A stretch of DNA of 10,331 nucleotides, from the NCBI GenBank assembly GCA_946480555.1, contig CAMLLE010000057.1, positions 1-10,331 of the forward strand, given 5' to 3'. The notes under the pieces are model-generated. The model was not told the origin of the DNA and searched no databases. It saw only the letters and a program-made list of their open reading frames with translations. The stretch is from an uncultured Verrucomicrobia subdivision 3 bacterium (GTDB lineage Bacteria; Verrucomicrobiota; Verrucomicrobiae; Limisphaerales; CAMLLE01). The translations under genes and the position numbers were made by a program. Each line of letters starts with the position of its first letter. The stretch's first letter is position 1. Positions 3,891-10,331 of this stretch are shown piece by piece.

Positions 3891-6713
3891 TCAGGCATCA
3901 CGCGCCATCGCTTTCCGTCGCTCGACCAGTCGCCGTGCAGACTCAAGCGTGTCAATTTCCGCGACGGACTTGTCAGACCGAATACGCGCAATTCGCGGAA
4001 AGCGCATGGCCAGACCGCTGTCATGCCGCCGGCTGGGTTGGAGTTTGTCAAAGGCGATTTCCAGAACCGTGTCTGGCACTACCTCGAAATAGCGTCCGCG
4101 CTGCCGGATTGCGCGCTTGAGAAAGTGATCGGTCAGTGCCGCGATCTCGGCATCTGTCAACCCGCTGTACGCTTTGCCGATCGTCTTCAATTCGCCCGTG
4201 TTCCCGTCGCGAACGGCGAACGTATAATCACTCAACACTTTGTTGCGTTTGCCGTGGCCGTATTCAGCGCCGATCACGACGCAATCCAAAGTTGCCAGCG
4301 CCTTCTTCAGCTTCAGCCACGCCAGGCCGCGCCGGCCGGGCGCGTAAACGCTCGCCGGATCCTTCACCAACAAGCCTTCGTTGCCGCGTTCGCGGGCGGC
4401 GTCGAAAGCGGCATCAATTTCTGCAGGCGAACGCGCTTCCGTGATGCGCGCCAACTGAATCTGCGGATCAAAGGGAATGGCTTGCAGTTCTGCGCGCCGC
4501 TGACTTAGCGGGGAGTTGAGCCGCTGCGTTCCGTTCAACCAGAGAAGATCAAACACCACCAGGTTCACCGGCACTTCTTCACGCATGAACAAGTCGCTCT
4601 CGCGGCGTCCGAGCCGCTTCTGAAGCTCAGCGAACGGCAGAACTTCACTGCCGGCCATCGCCACGATTTCACCGTCGAGTATGAAGTCGGCGGACACCCG
4701 GGCCGCCGCTTCGGCCAGTTCGGGAAACGTCCGGGTGATTTCCTTGAGATCCCGCGAATAGAGCTCCACGCGCGCGCCGGCCTTGTGCAGCTGGCAGCGG
4801 ATGCCGTCGTATTTGTCCTCGATCCAGACTGTCGCCGGGTCCGCGCTTCCGTTGGAACCCGAGTCAAGTTTTCCATCGCGGCTTTGAATGCGGTCCCAGA
4901 TGTCAGCCGCGGTTTCCTCGGGCGATGCGAGCATGAACTTGACGGGCCGGAAAGGAAGAATTGATGCGTTCTTCAGTTCGCCGGCTGCGGCGAGCTTCGT
5001 TGTTTCGCCCAGGTCACCGAGCAATAAACCGGCTTGTCGCACCTCCGCCGTGTCGCGCCCGAACGCGGCGGCGATCGCTTCCTCGACCAAGCCTTCCTTG
5101 AGGCCGATGCGCAAATCTCCGGTGATAATCTTAACGAGAAACTTTGCCTCCAGCGCGGAGCATTGTTCGAAAGCGCGGATGAGGATGGGACGCTTGCCGG
5201 ATGGACCGCGCGCGGCATGCAGGCGGTGGAACAATTGATCGACCTCCAGCACGGACATTGAGCCTGGCCCGGCTGCAGCGGTGAGTTCGAAGGCCGCCTC
5301 ACCGAGATCGCTGTGCCTGAGATAAACCTGGTGGAACTCCATTGGAGCGACGTTGGTCACCGCGCAGAGAGCGTCGCGCAGCATCGCCCAGCCGAGCTGC
5401 AGGACCTTGTTTTGACTCGAGGCAAACGGCCGGCCGGAGAACCACACGGCGGCGATGGCTGCGGCATCCGGATTCAACGAACGCAGGTAATCGGCGAGCA
5501 GTCGAACTTTCTCGAACTTGCTCGAGGTCTGGCAGATGGCGGTGGAGGTTTGGGCGAATTGTTGGAAGGAATCGGCGGAGGGTTCAACCGCGATGACGGT
5601 GGAATTTCCCTTGCCCTGGCCTTCGCCCATCGGATGGGTGAGGGGCAATGGTTTTCCATGGCGGGTGTTCTCCGGTGATTCCGGGCTCTGGCTGCGAGCG
5701 CGGCCATCATCTAGATTCAGGGCGAGTTGTTCATCCTGGCTCAGCGCCTGGGCATCGAATCCCATTCCGCGCAGGGCATGTGCGAAATCCGCGGCAAAGC
5801 CGTGCAGCGTGTAAACCTTCGTTGGCTGCACTTGTTTCACAAAATTGATCAGGTCTGGAAAATCGGCGTGATCGCTAAGCACAAAGGCGGCATCGCATTG
5901 GTAGCGGTAGCGGCAATTCGGATCCACAGCCCAACCAGTCAGGATTGCCGAACGGACTCTGCCCAACTTCCGGAGCATCGCCGAATTCGCAGCGCTCGGC
6001 GGGCAGATCAGGACTTTGCCGCGCGCTGAACCGGCATCGTAACGTTCGTACTTGGGAAAGCAGTGACCGAACTGCTCATAAACCTGCGTCAGGCGATGAA
6101 CCGAACCATGAAGCATGATGGGCATTCCGGCTTCGCCCAGGCTGCAAAGAATTTCCTGGCTTTTCCCCAGCGAATAGCCGAGCAGGACCGGCGTTTCATC
6201 GTTGTCCAACGCTTCGCGGCAAAAACGCAGCACGCTTCTCAACACGGCTTCAGTCGGCGGAAACACGTACTGCGGCCGCCCGAATGTGGTCTCCATGATG
6301 AGAACATCGGCATGACGCGGTTCACATGGCTCTGCGGAAAGGCCGCGACGCAATTTGAAGTCACCCGTGTAGAGCAACGTTTCGCCACCGGATTCGATCA
6401 AAGACATGGCGCTGCCGAAGATGTGCCCGGCGGGCAGCAAGGTGATGGTGAACCGTTTTCCATTATGTTCGAACGTGGTTGCCGCACCAAAACTCAGCCG
6501 GTGCTCCAATCGCTCTCCGCCGAGGCGCGCCTGCATGAGTTTGGCGGTTGGTTCGCTCAGGATGATTTCGCGATGCGCTTCGACGTGGTCGGAATGCGCG
6601 TGGCTGACGAAGACGCGTTCCGGGCCCAGCCGCGGTTCATGCGCGTCGAGCCAAAGTCCCAGCTCCGGCAGATGCACCGCGCCGCGCTGAAACTTAATTC
6701 GCAAGTTGGACAC
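3891..6713 (-). CDS. Fused MBL-fold DNA exonuclease and ATP-dependent DNA ligase
   Basis: One uninterrupted 940-residue chain carries two enzymes. Residues about 1-336 are a metallo-beta-lactamase/beta-CASP-type nuclease of the ligase-associated exonuclease family: HAHSDH (38-43), AGH (95-97), TGD (116-118), GYSLGKSQ (179-186), SDHADF (280-285) and LHGF (303-306) supply the metal and active-site residues. A low-complexity linker (about 337-380) follows. The remainder is a ligase with an N-terminal DNA-binding domain (about 381-596) and the adenylation core: EDKYDGIR with nucleophile Lys634, SRD (653-655), LDGEIVA (679-685), FDLLWLNG (721-728), EGLLVKDP (779-786), WLKLKK (799-804), then an OB domain ending near RFPRIARIRSD. 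In many bacteria these are separate neighbouring genes together with a DEXH helicase and a phosphoesterase; neither of those lies in this window. The expected role is trimming and sealing DNA ends. The first available start is a TTG at 6785, but GTG 6713 fits the family N-terminus and has a good promoter 6 nt upstream. Confidence 0.93.
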   Translation of the reverse strand: MSNLRIKFQRGAVHLPELGLWLDAHEPRLGPERVFVSHAHSDHVEAHREIILSEPTAKLMQARLGGERLEHRLSFGAATTFEHNGKRFTITLLPAGHIFGSAMSLIESGGETLLYTGDFKLRRGLSAEPCEPRHADVLIMETTFGRPQYVFPPTEAVLRSVLRFCREALDNDETPVLLGYSLGKSQEILCSLGEAGMPIMLHGSVHRLTQVYEQFGHCFPKYERYDAGSARGKVLICPPSAANSAMLRKLGRVRSAILTGWAVDPNCRYRYQCDAAFVLSDHADFPDLINFVKQVQPTKVYTLHGFAADFAHALRGMGFDAQALSQDEQLALNLDDGRARSQSPESPENTRHGKPLPLTHPMGEGQGKGNSTVIAVEPSADSFQQFAQTSTAICQTSSKFEKVRLLADYLRSLNPDAAAIAAVWFSGRPFASSQNKVLQLGWAMLRDALCAVTNVAPMEFHQVYLRHSDLGEAAFELTAAAGPGSMSVLEVDQLFHRLHAARGPSGKRPILIRAFEQCSALEAKFLVKIITGDLRIGLKEGLVEEAIAAAFGRDTAEVRQAGLLLGDLGETTKLAAAGELKNASILPFRPVKFMLASPEETAADIWDRIQSRDGKLDSGSNGSADPATVWIEDKYDGIRCQLHKAGARVELYSRDLKEITRTFPELAEAAARVSADFILDGEIVAMAGSEVLPFAELQKRLGRRESDLFMREEVPVNLVVFDLLWLNGTQRLNSPLSQRRAELQAIPFDPQIQLARITEARSPAEIDAAFDAARERGNEGLLVKDPASVYAPGRRGLAWLKLKKALATLDCVVIGAEYGHGKRNKVLSDYTFAVRDGNTGELKTIGKAYSGLTDAEIAALTDHFLKRAIRQRGRYFEVVPDTVLEIAFDKLQPSRRHDSGLAMRFPRIARIRSDKSVAEIDTLESARRLVERRKAMARDA
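5574..5705. repeat. Repeat-derived sequence encoding the ligase inter-domain linker
   Basis: The DNA between the nuclease and ligase domains encodes a Pro/Gly/Ser-rich stretch including PLTHPMGEGQGKG. Its core is the palindrome CCCATC-G-GATGGG (5626-5638), extendable to 5623-5641 with one G-T pair. From memory, palindromic repeats that read as HPMGEG-type peptides are common in Verrucomicrobiota genomes, which suggests an in-frame insertion here. A related 21-bp stretch lies at 3461-3481. Confidence 0.5.
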
Positions 6714-6719
6714 GAAGGC

Positions 6720-6748
6720 AACGTAGCGGCGGAGCAATCGATGGTCAA
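6720..6748 (-). promoter_or_regulatory. Promoter of the exonuclease-ligase gene, leaderless geometry
   Basis: On the minus strand TTGACC (6748-6743), a 17-nt spacer and TACGTT (6725-6720) form a good sigma-70-type promoter. The -10 ends 6 nt before the GTG at 6713, so the transcript should begin at the start codon. The promoter lies inside the open frame that starts at the TTG at 6785, which favours the GTG. Confidence 0.55.
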
Positions 6749-6860
6749 AGCGGGGAAGGACGCCTGCAGCTGGAGCACTCAACAACGAATCTTAAACGCT
6801 CACCATACGTCTTCCGGTTGAATTCTGGATTTCATGTGGATTTTCCGCGCACCCCAAGAC

Positions 6861-6866
6861 TATGCT
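6861..6866 (+). promoter_or_regulatory. -10-like element of the TPR gene
   Basis: TATGCT (6861-6866) ends 6 nt before the ATG at 6873, the same spacing as at the divergent ligase gene. No convincing -35 is seen 16-19 nt upstream and there is no Shine-Dalgarno. It would make the TPR transcript leaderless. Confidence 0.4.
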
Positions 6867-6872
6867 TTTGCC

Positions 6873-8270
6873 ATGGCAGAGAAGAGCCTGACTGAAATTA
6901 CAAGGGACGTTCGCCTCCTCTATCAGAAAGGGACGGACGCATTACTCCGGGACAATTTTGATTACGCAGTGGACCTGCTTTACCAGGTGCTGCAAAAGGA
7001 ACCGGCATTGTTCGAAGCGCGCAAGGCGTTGCGCAATGCGCAGACAAAGAAATCCGGTGGTGGTGGCGGCTTTTTCAAGCGTGCGTGGGGCGCCACAAGT
7101 TCGTCGCCGCTGGTAGCGCGCGCGCAGCTGGCCTTGCGGAACGATCCAAACGAAGCGCTGCAGCTTGCCGAACAGGCGTTGAACAACGATCCAAACAATT
7201 CCGGCGCGCATCGCATCGTGGTGGAGGCTGCGACTGCTTTGGAAATGCCGCGCACAGCGGCGCTTTCATTGGACATTCTCCAGCGCAATTCACCGAAGGA
7301 TAAAGCGCTCGCGATCCAGTTTGCGGTGGCACTGGCGGAGATTGGCGAACCGGAAAGGGCGGAACGCGTGCTTCTGGAATTTGCCCGGGCTAATCCGCGC
7401 GATCCGGAAATCGCACAAGCGCTGAAGAACGTCTCGGCGCGCAAGACGCTGGATGAAGGTGGCTACGAGGCGCTGGCGACGGGCGAAGGATCGTATCGCG
7501 ACATTCTGCGCAACGAGAAGGAAGCCGTTTCGTTGGAGCAGGAAAAGCGCATGCAGAAATCCGAGGATGTCGCTGAACGGTTGATTGGTGAATACGAGGC
7601 GCGGCTGAAGACGGAACCAGGCAACGTAAAGCTGCTGCGCTCGTTGGGTGAACTGTACACGCAGAAGGGCCAGTACGAACGCGCGTTGAGCTACTACGAC
7701 ACGTTGCGCGCAACGGATGCCGGCGCCGCGGACGCGACGCTCGACCGGGCGATCACTGATACCAAGGTGCGCCAGTTCGAAACGGAAATGGCGAAGCTGG
7801 ATCCGAGCGCGCCGGACTATCCGGAAAAAGTCGCGGCGTTGAACGCGCAGAAGGTGGAATTTCAAATCGCCGAAGCCCGAAAACGCGTCGAACGATTTCC
7901 GACTGACCTGGCGATTCGTTTTGAAATGGGTGTGCTTTACTTCCAGGCGGGGAAAATCGGCGAAGCGATTCAGGAATTCCAGAAGTCACAACAGAACCCG
8001 CACAAGCGCGTCGCTTCGATGAACTATCTTGCGCAGTGCTTCGGAAAGCGAAAGATGTTCGATCTCGCTGCCCGCACGCTGCAGAACGCGATCAAGGAAA
8101 AGCCGGCGTTTGACGATGAAAAGAAGGATCTGATCTACAACCTCGGCTGCATGCTGGAAGGCATGGGCAAACGCGACGAGGCTGTTGAGCAGTTCAAGCA
8201 GATCTACGAAGTGGACATCGGCTACAAAGATGTCGCCGCGAAGGTGGATGCTTTTTATTCAGGGCAGTGA
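6873..8270 (+). CDS. Tetratricopeptide repeat protein
   Basis: The product is 465 residues and almost entirely helical repeat. TPR-like units are seen near residues 15-60 (LLYQKGTDALLRDNFDYAVDLL), about 90-190 (PNEALQLAEQALNNDPNN and GEPERAERVLLEFARANP), about 235-280 (LLRSLGELYTQKGQYERALSYY) and about 345-460 (RFEMGVLYFQAGKIGEAIQEF, then YNLGCMLEGMGKRDEAVEQF). A glycine stretch followed by FFKR (about 61-70) breaks the first repeat from the rest, and a charged helical segment (about 205-235) could be coiled coil. There is no signal peptide or membrane segment, so it is probably a cytoplasmic scaffold. Partners cannot be read from the sequence. An in-frame ATG at 6834 would add 13 residues but would place the -10-like element inside the gene; ATG 6873 gives the cleaner MAEKSLTEITRDV start. 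The gene is divergent from the ligase and 206 nt upstream of sppA, with its own promoter signal. Confidence 0.88.
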   Translation: MAEKSLTEITRDVRLLYQKGTDALLRDNFDYAVDLLYQVLQKEPALFEARKALRNAQTKKSGGGGGFFKRAWGATSSSPLVARAQLALRNDPNEALQLAEQALNNDPNNSGAHRIVVEAATALEMPRTAALSLDILQRNSPKDKALAIQFAVALAEIGEPERAERVLLEFARANPRDPEIAQALKNVSARKTLDEGGYEALATGEGSYRDILRNEKEAVSLEQEKRMQKSEDVAERLIGEYEARLKTEPGNVKLLRSLGELYTQKGQYERALSYYDTLRATDAGAADATLDRAITDTKVRQFETEMAKLDPSAPDYPEKVAALNAQKVEFQIAEARKRVERFPTDLAIRFEMGVLYFQAGKIGEAIQEFQKSQQNPHKRVASMNYLAQCFGKRKMFDLAARTLQNAIKEKPAFDDEKKDLIYNLGCMLEGMGKRDEAVEQFKQIYEVDIGYKDVAAKVDAFYSGQ

Positions 8271-8280
8271 ATGGAATTTG

Positions 8281-8366
8281 AAGTTTCAAGTTTCCAAGTT
8301 TCAAGGAAGCGGATCTCGATTGGGATTTGATGTTTGAGGCTTCCTTGGGATTTGGAACTTGGAACT
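8281..8366. repeat. Tandem AAGTTTC repeats and imperfect inverted repeat
   Basis: AAGTTTC occurs three times in tandem (8281-8287, 8288-8294, 8296-8302). The sequence then ends in CAAGGAAGC (8302-8310), which pairs perfectly with GCTTCCTTG (8339-8347). The outer arms continue as an imperfect match, the right side reading TTTGGAACTTGGAACT. The rest of the 8271-8441 gap holds no supported gene. The style matches degenerate AAGTTTCAAGTT-type intergenic sequence seen in Verrucomicrobiota and Planctomycetota. It could also form a large hairpin after the TPR gene. Confidence 0.5.
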
Positions 8367-8441
8367 CCTCCCGGTCGAGTTCAGAGAACCTGTCCTCCCA
8401 ATCGCAATCGCAAACCGGCAATCAGAAATCTTTCGTCGTCC

Positions 8442-8470
8442 TTGCTGCCCCAATTCCTTTGCATTAGTTT
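8442..8470 (+). promoter_or_regulatory. Promoter of sppA, leaderless geometry
   Basis: TTGCTG (8442-8447), a 17-nt spacer and TAGTTT (8465-8470) end 6 nt before the first ATG of sppA (8477). There is no Shine-Dalgarno in the 20 nt before the start. Confidence 0.5.
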
Positions 8471-8476
8471 CCGCGC

Positions 8477-9613
8477 ATGATGGACAGCCAAGTTCCGCCC
8501 AGCTTCACCCCGCCGCCCGTGACTCCTCCGCCGTTGATCGCGCCGGCACCGGCGCCGAGACCGCGGGGCGGACGTGGCTGGATGATTCTCGCGATCATTC
8601 TCATTGTGTGCCTCGGCTTCAGCCTGATCTTGAACTTCGGCCAGTTCGCGAACGGTATGGGCTCCGTGTCCGGTGTGCGGCATCGCCACGCTGGACCGCG
8701 CCTCGATGAAACGTTGCTGGAAGACAACGGCGCGTCGGCCAAGATCGCGGTAATCGACCTGGACGGCATCATTACCAGCCGCGCAATGGACCAGAGCGGC
8801 TTCACGATGGTGGATTTGATCAAGGCTCAACTGGAGCGCGCGAAGGAAGATTCGCACGTGAAGGCGGTGGTGTTGCGCGTGGATTCTCCGGGTGGCGAAG
8901 TGCTCGCATCGGATGAGATTTACCGGATCATGGGCGATTTCCAAAAGGAGACTCACAAACCGGTGGTGGCGTCGATGGGTAATCTGGCTGCATCAGGCGG
9001 GTATTATATTTCAGCAGCGTGCCAATGGATTGTGGCGAATGAGATGACAATCACGGGCAGCATTGGGGTGATCATGAGCACGTGGAATTATCGTGGCTTG
9101 ATGAACAAGGTTGGACTTCAACCGCAGGTTTACAAAAGCGGCCGGTTCAAAGACATGCTGAGCGGCGATCGCGATCCGAGCGATATCCCGCCGGAAGAAC
9201 GTGCGATGGTGCAGCGGCTGATCGACGACACCTATGGCCGGTTCAAGGAAGTCGTGGCGGAGGGGCGAAGCTGGGCGCAGACCGCCAACGGAAACGCTGG
9301 CAAGGAACTCGTTGAAGATTGGACGACGTATGCGGATGGACGGGTGCTTTCGGGAACGCAGGCGCACGACATTGGTTTGGTTGATCAACTCGGAAACTTC
9401 AATGACGCGGTCGAGAAGGCGGCGCGGCTTGGGAAGCTGACGAACGCGAAGGAGGCCAACATTGTCCGTTACCAACAGCGTTATGACCTGGGTGATCTTC
9501 TGAACATTTTCGGGACGAGTGATGCGAAGGTGGTGAAATTGGATCTCGGAATGGAAGCGCCAAAGCTTCAGGCGGGCCAGCTTTACTTCCTCGCCCCGAC
9601 GTTCGTTCATTAA
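8477..9613 (+). CDS. sppA: Signal peptide peptidase SppA, short (single-domain) type
   Basis: A membrane-bound serine protease that degrades signal peptides and membrane protein fragments. The 378 residues fit the short SppA class rather than the tandem 67-kDa E. coli form. A long proline-rich cytoplasmic head (about 7-30) precedes one membrane helix (about 35-53). The protease domain has AVIDLDGII (91-99), VVLRVDSPGGEV (131-142), the nucleophile in NLAASGGYYIS (Ser173), TGSIGVIM (193-200) and YKSGRFKD (219-226). Lys225 lies 52 residues after Ser173, the same spacing as the Ser147-Lys199 dyad of Bacillus subtilis SppA, so the catalytic dyad appears intact. The C-terminal ADGRVLSGTQAHDIGLVDQLG segment is also typical. 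ATG codons at 8477 and 8480 are adjacent; the first is chosen because of the promoter spacing. It is probably monocistronic, with a membrane zinc peptidase gene 406 nt downstream. Confidence 0.96.
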   Translation: MMDSQVPPSFTPPPVTPPPLIAPAPAPRPRGGRGWMILAIILIVCLGFSLILNFGQFANGMGSVSGVRHRHAGPRLDETLLEDNGASAKIAVIDLDGIITSRAMDQSGFTMVDLIKAQLERAKEDSHVKAVVLRVDSPGGEVLASDEIYRIMGDFQKETHKPVVASMGNLAASGGYYISAACQWIVANEMTITGSIGVIMSTWNYRGLMNKVGLQPQVYKSGRFKDMLSGDRDPSDIPPEERAMVQRLIDDTYGRFKEVVAEGRSWAQTANGNAGKELVEDWTTYADGRVLSGTQAHDIGLVDQLGNFNDAVEKAARLGKLTNAKEANIVRYQQRYDLGDLLNIFGTSDAKVVKLDLGMEAPKLQAGQLYFLAPTFVH

Positions 9614-10019
9614 CCGCCAGTCCCCTCCATTGGAGCGCGGTTGATCTCCACCCCAGCCGCCTGCGGGCTTCGGTTCCCCATTCCGCAATTCGTCCGTCCA
9701 CCTTGCTGGCGAAATTGATTCCCTCTGTTTCCTTTCCGTCCTTCAGTAACCCGCATCGGCGAAATAACGTCACAGCCGGTATGCCCCCGCGTCACCGAAG
9801 CTTCTCGGATTGCGTTCTCTCATCTGCTGTGCCAAGGCGCCAGTGCACGAATCGACTGACGCGTCGGGCTGACACACCCGGAGTCTTTGAATGCGATCAT
9901 CCATTCTCAAACTTTGAGGAAATTGCGGAAATTCGCCCGGGTGAGCGCTGGCACAACACCCGCTTTGACTTTGAACAACACAGATGAAGCTTGTGTCAAC
10001 CAACTAGAAAGCCAGACGT
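9614..10019. other. Intergenic stretch without a supported gene
   Basis: Open frames of 60-125 codons cross this 406-nt gap on both strands, but none has a recognisable domain, a sensible start context or protein-like composition. The only structures seen are a tiny palindrome CTCCA-T-TGGAG (9625-9635) just after sppA and a weak AGCC/GGCT pairing nearby. No convincing terminator or promoter was identified, and a weak purine stretch (AGAAAG, 10006-10011) is the only possible ribosome-binding signal before the next gene. Confidence 0.5.
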
Positions 10020-10331
10020 ATGATTTTTGACCCGCTCTACATTTTGTTCATGCTGCCCGCGCTGCTCATTGGTTTGTGGGCGCAGTTCAAACTCTCCAGC
10101 GCGTTCAACCGTTATTCGCGCATAGGCGCGAGTTCCGGCGTCACCGGTGCGCAGGCGGCGCGTGAAATTCTCGACCGTGCCGGGCTTCGTAACGTTCCCG
10201 TTGAACAGACGCCCGGTCACTTGAGTGATCATTATGATCCACGGCGCCGCGCGCTGGTGCTTTCGGCCCAGAATTACCACGGCAATTCCCTTGCGGCCGT
10301 GGGTGTGGCGGCTCACGAAGCCGGGCATGCG
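10020..10331 (+). CDS. YugP-type membrane zinc metallopeptidase, N-terminal part
   Basis: The first 104 codons are present and the gene runs off the right edge. It starts MIFDPLYILFMLPALLIGLWAQ, an N-terminal membrane helix, followed by KLSSAFNRYSRIGASSGVTGAQAAREILDRAGL, the characteristic opening of the neutral zinc metallopeptidase family 2 (YugP-like). Then come HLSDHYDPRRRALVLS and finally the metal site AAHEAGHA, with His99, Glu100 and His103 of the HExxH motif. The third ligand and the remaining membrane helices, usual for a family length of around 225-235 residues, lie outside the window. It is presumably an inner-membrane peptidase, and its nearness to sppA is compatible with a shared theme of membrane protein turnover, though the 406-nt gap argues against one operon. 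Confidence 0.92.
   Translation, partial: MIFDPLYILFMLPALLIGLWAQFKLSSAFNRYSRIGASSGVTGAQAAREILDRAGLRNVPVEQTPGHLSDHYDPRRRALVLSAQNYHGNSLAAVGVAAHEAGHA

Noticed and set aside
3806..4051. In-frame 82-residue upstream extension of the 119-residue minus-strand gene
   Set aside because: It overlaps the C-terminal part of the ligase coding region on the same strand in another frame and has no domain-like features; the ATG at 3805 has better context.
6714..6785. 24-residue N-terminal extension of the exonuclease-ligase from a TTG at 6785
   Set aside because: It contains the likely promoter (6720-6748), extends beyond the usual family start, and TTG directly after an in-frame stop is just the first possible codon.
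9965..9993. TTGACT as a possible -35 for the zinc metallopeptidase gene
   Set aside because: The hexamer 17 nt downstream (AAGCTT) is a poor -10, and the distance to the ATG does not match the other promoters.
9399..10003. Open frames of 77-124 codons on both strands across the end of sppA and the 9614-10019 gap
   Set aside because: They overlap sppA in antisense or each other, have no recognisable domains and no start signals.
1..10331. A search for a defence system, CRISPR array, tRNA or insertion sequence
   Set aside because: No direct-repeat/spacer array, cloverleaf, transposase or nuclease-toxin set was seen; the nuclease-ligase fusion is best read as DNA repair.

Overview
The window is about 10.3 kb of moderately GC-rich bacterial DNA with nine genes (two cut by the window edges), no RNA gene, no CRISPR array and no transposase. 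The combination of a fused MBL-exonuclease/ATP-dependent DNA ligase, a large cytoplasmic TPR protein, a short SppA, a lipoprotein ending in an SH3-like barrel, and several degenerate intergenic repeat types points to an environmental Verrucomicrobiota-like bacterium. That placement is an inference from gene content and repeat style, not from a marker gene.

Layout. 1-1130, minus strand: a tight three-gene operon reading towards the left edge, made of a PfpI/DJ-1 family protein, a lipoprotein, and the start of a membrane protein (probably an MMPL-type exporter), joined by 4-nt-or-less stop/start overlaps. 1131-1490: an intergenic block with a stem-loop-rich repeat and four copies of the heptamer TTTGCGT. 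1491-2786, plus strand: a DMT/EamA permease and a small cupin, 3 nt apart, followed by a terminator-like hairpin. 2879-3313, plus strand: a small lipoprotein. 3446-3805, minus strand: a 119-residue protein of unknown function. 3891-6713, minus strand: the exonuclease-ligase fusion. 6873-8270, plus strand: a TPR protein. 8477-9613, plus strand: signal peptide peptidase SppA. 9614-10019: an intergenic stretch with no supported gene. 10020 to the right edge, plus strand: the start of a YugP-type membrane zinc metallopeptidase.

How the parts relate. Most genes look like independent transcription units of housekeeping type: DNA end processing and sealing, membrane protein quality control (SppA, YugP), export and lipoproteins. 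The strongest cross-cutting signal is promoter geometry. Several starts lack a Shine-Dalgarno sequence and instead have a -10-like hexamer 5-8 nt upstream of the start codon, in some cases with a TTG-type -35 box exactly 17 nt further up. This suggests leaderless transcripts, and it also decides the ligase start (GTG at 6713) and the small lipoprotein start (ATG at 2879). The second point of interest is the single-chain exonuclease-ligase, whose inter-domain linker appears to be encoded by an inserted palindromic repeat. A diverged relative of that repeat forms the 3' end of the neighbouring small gene.
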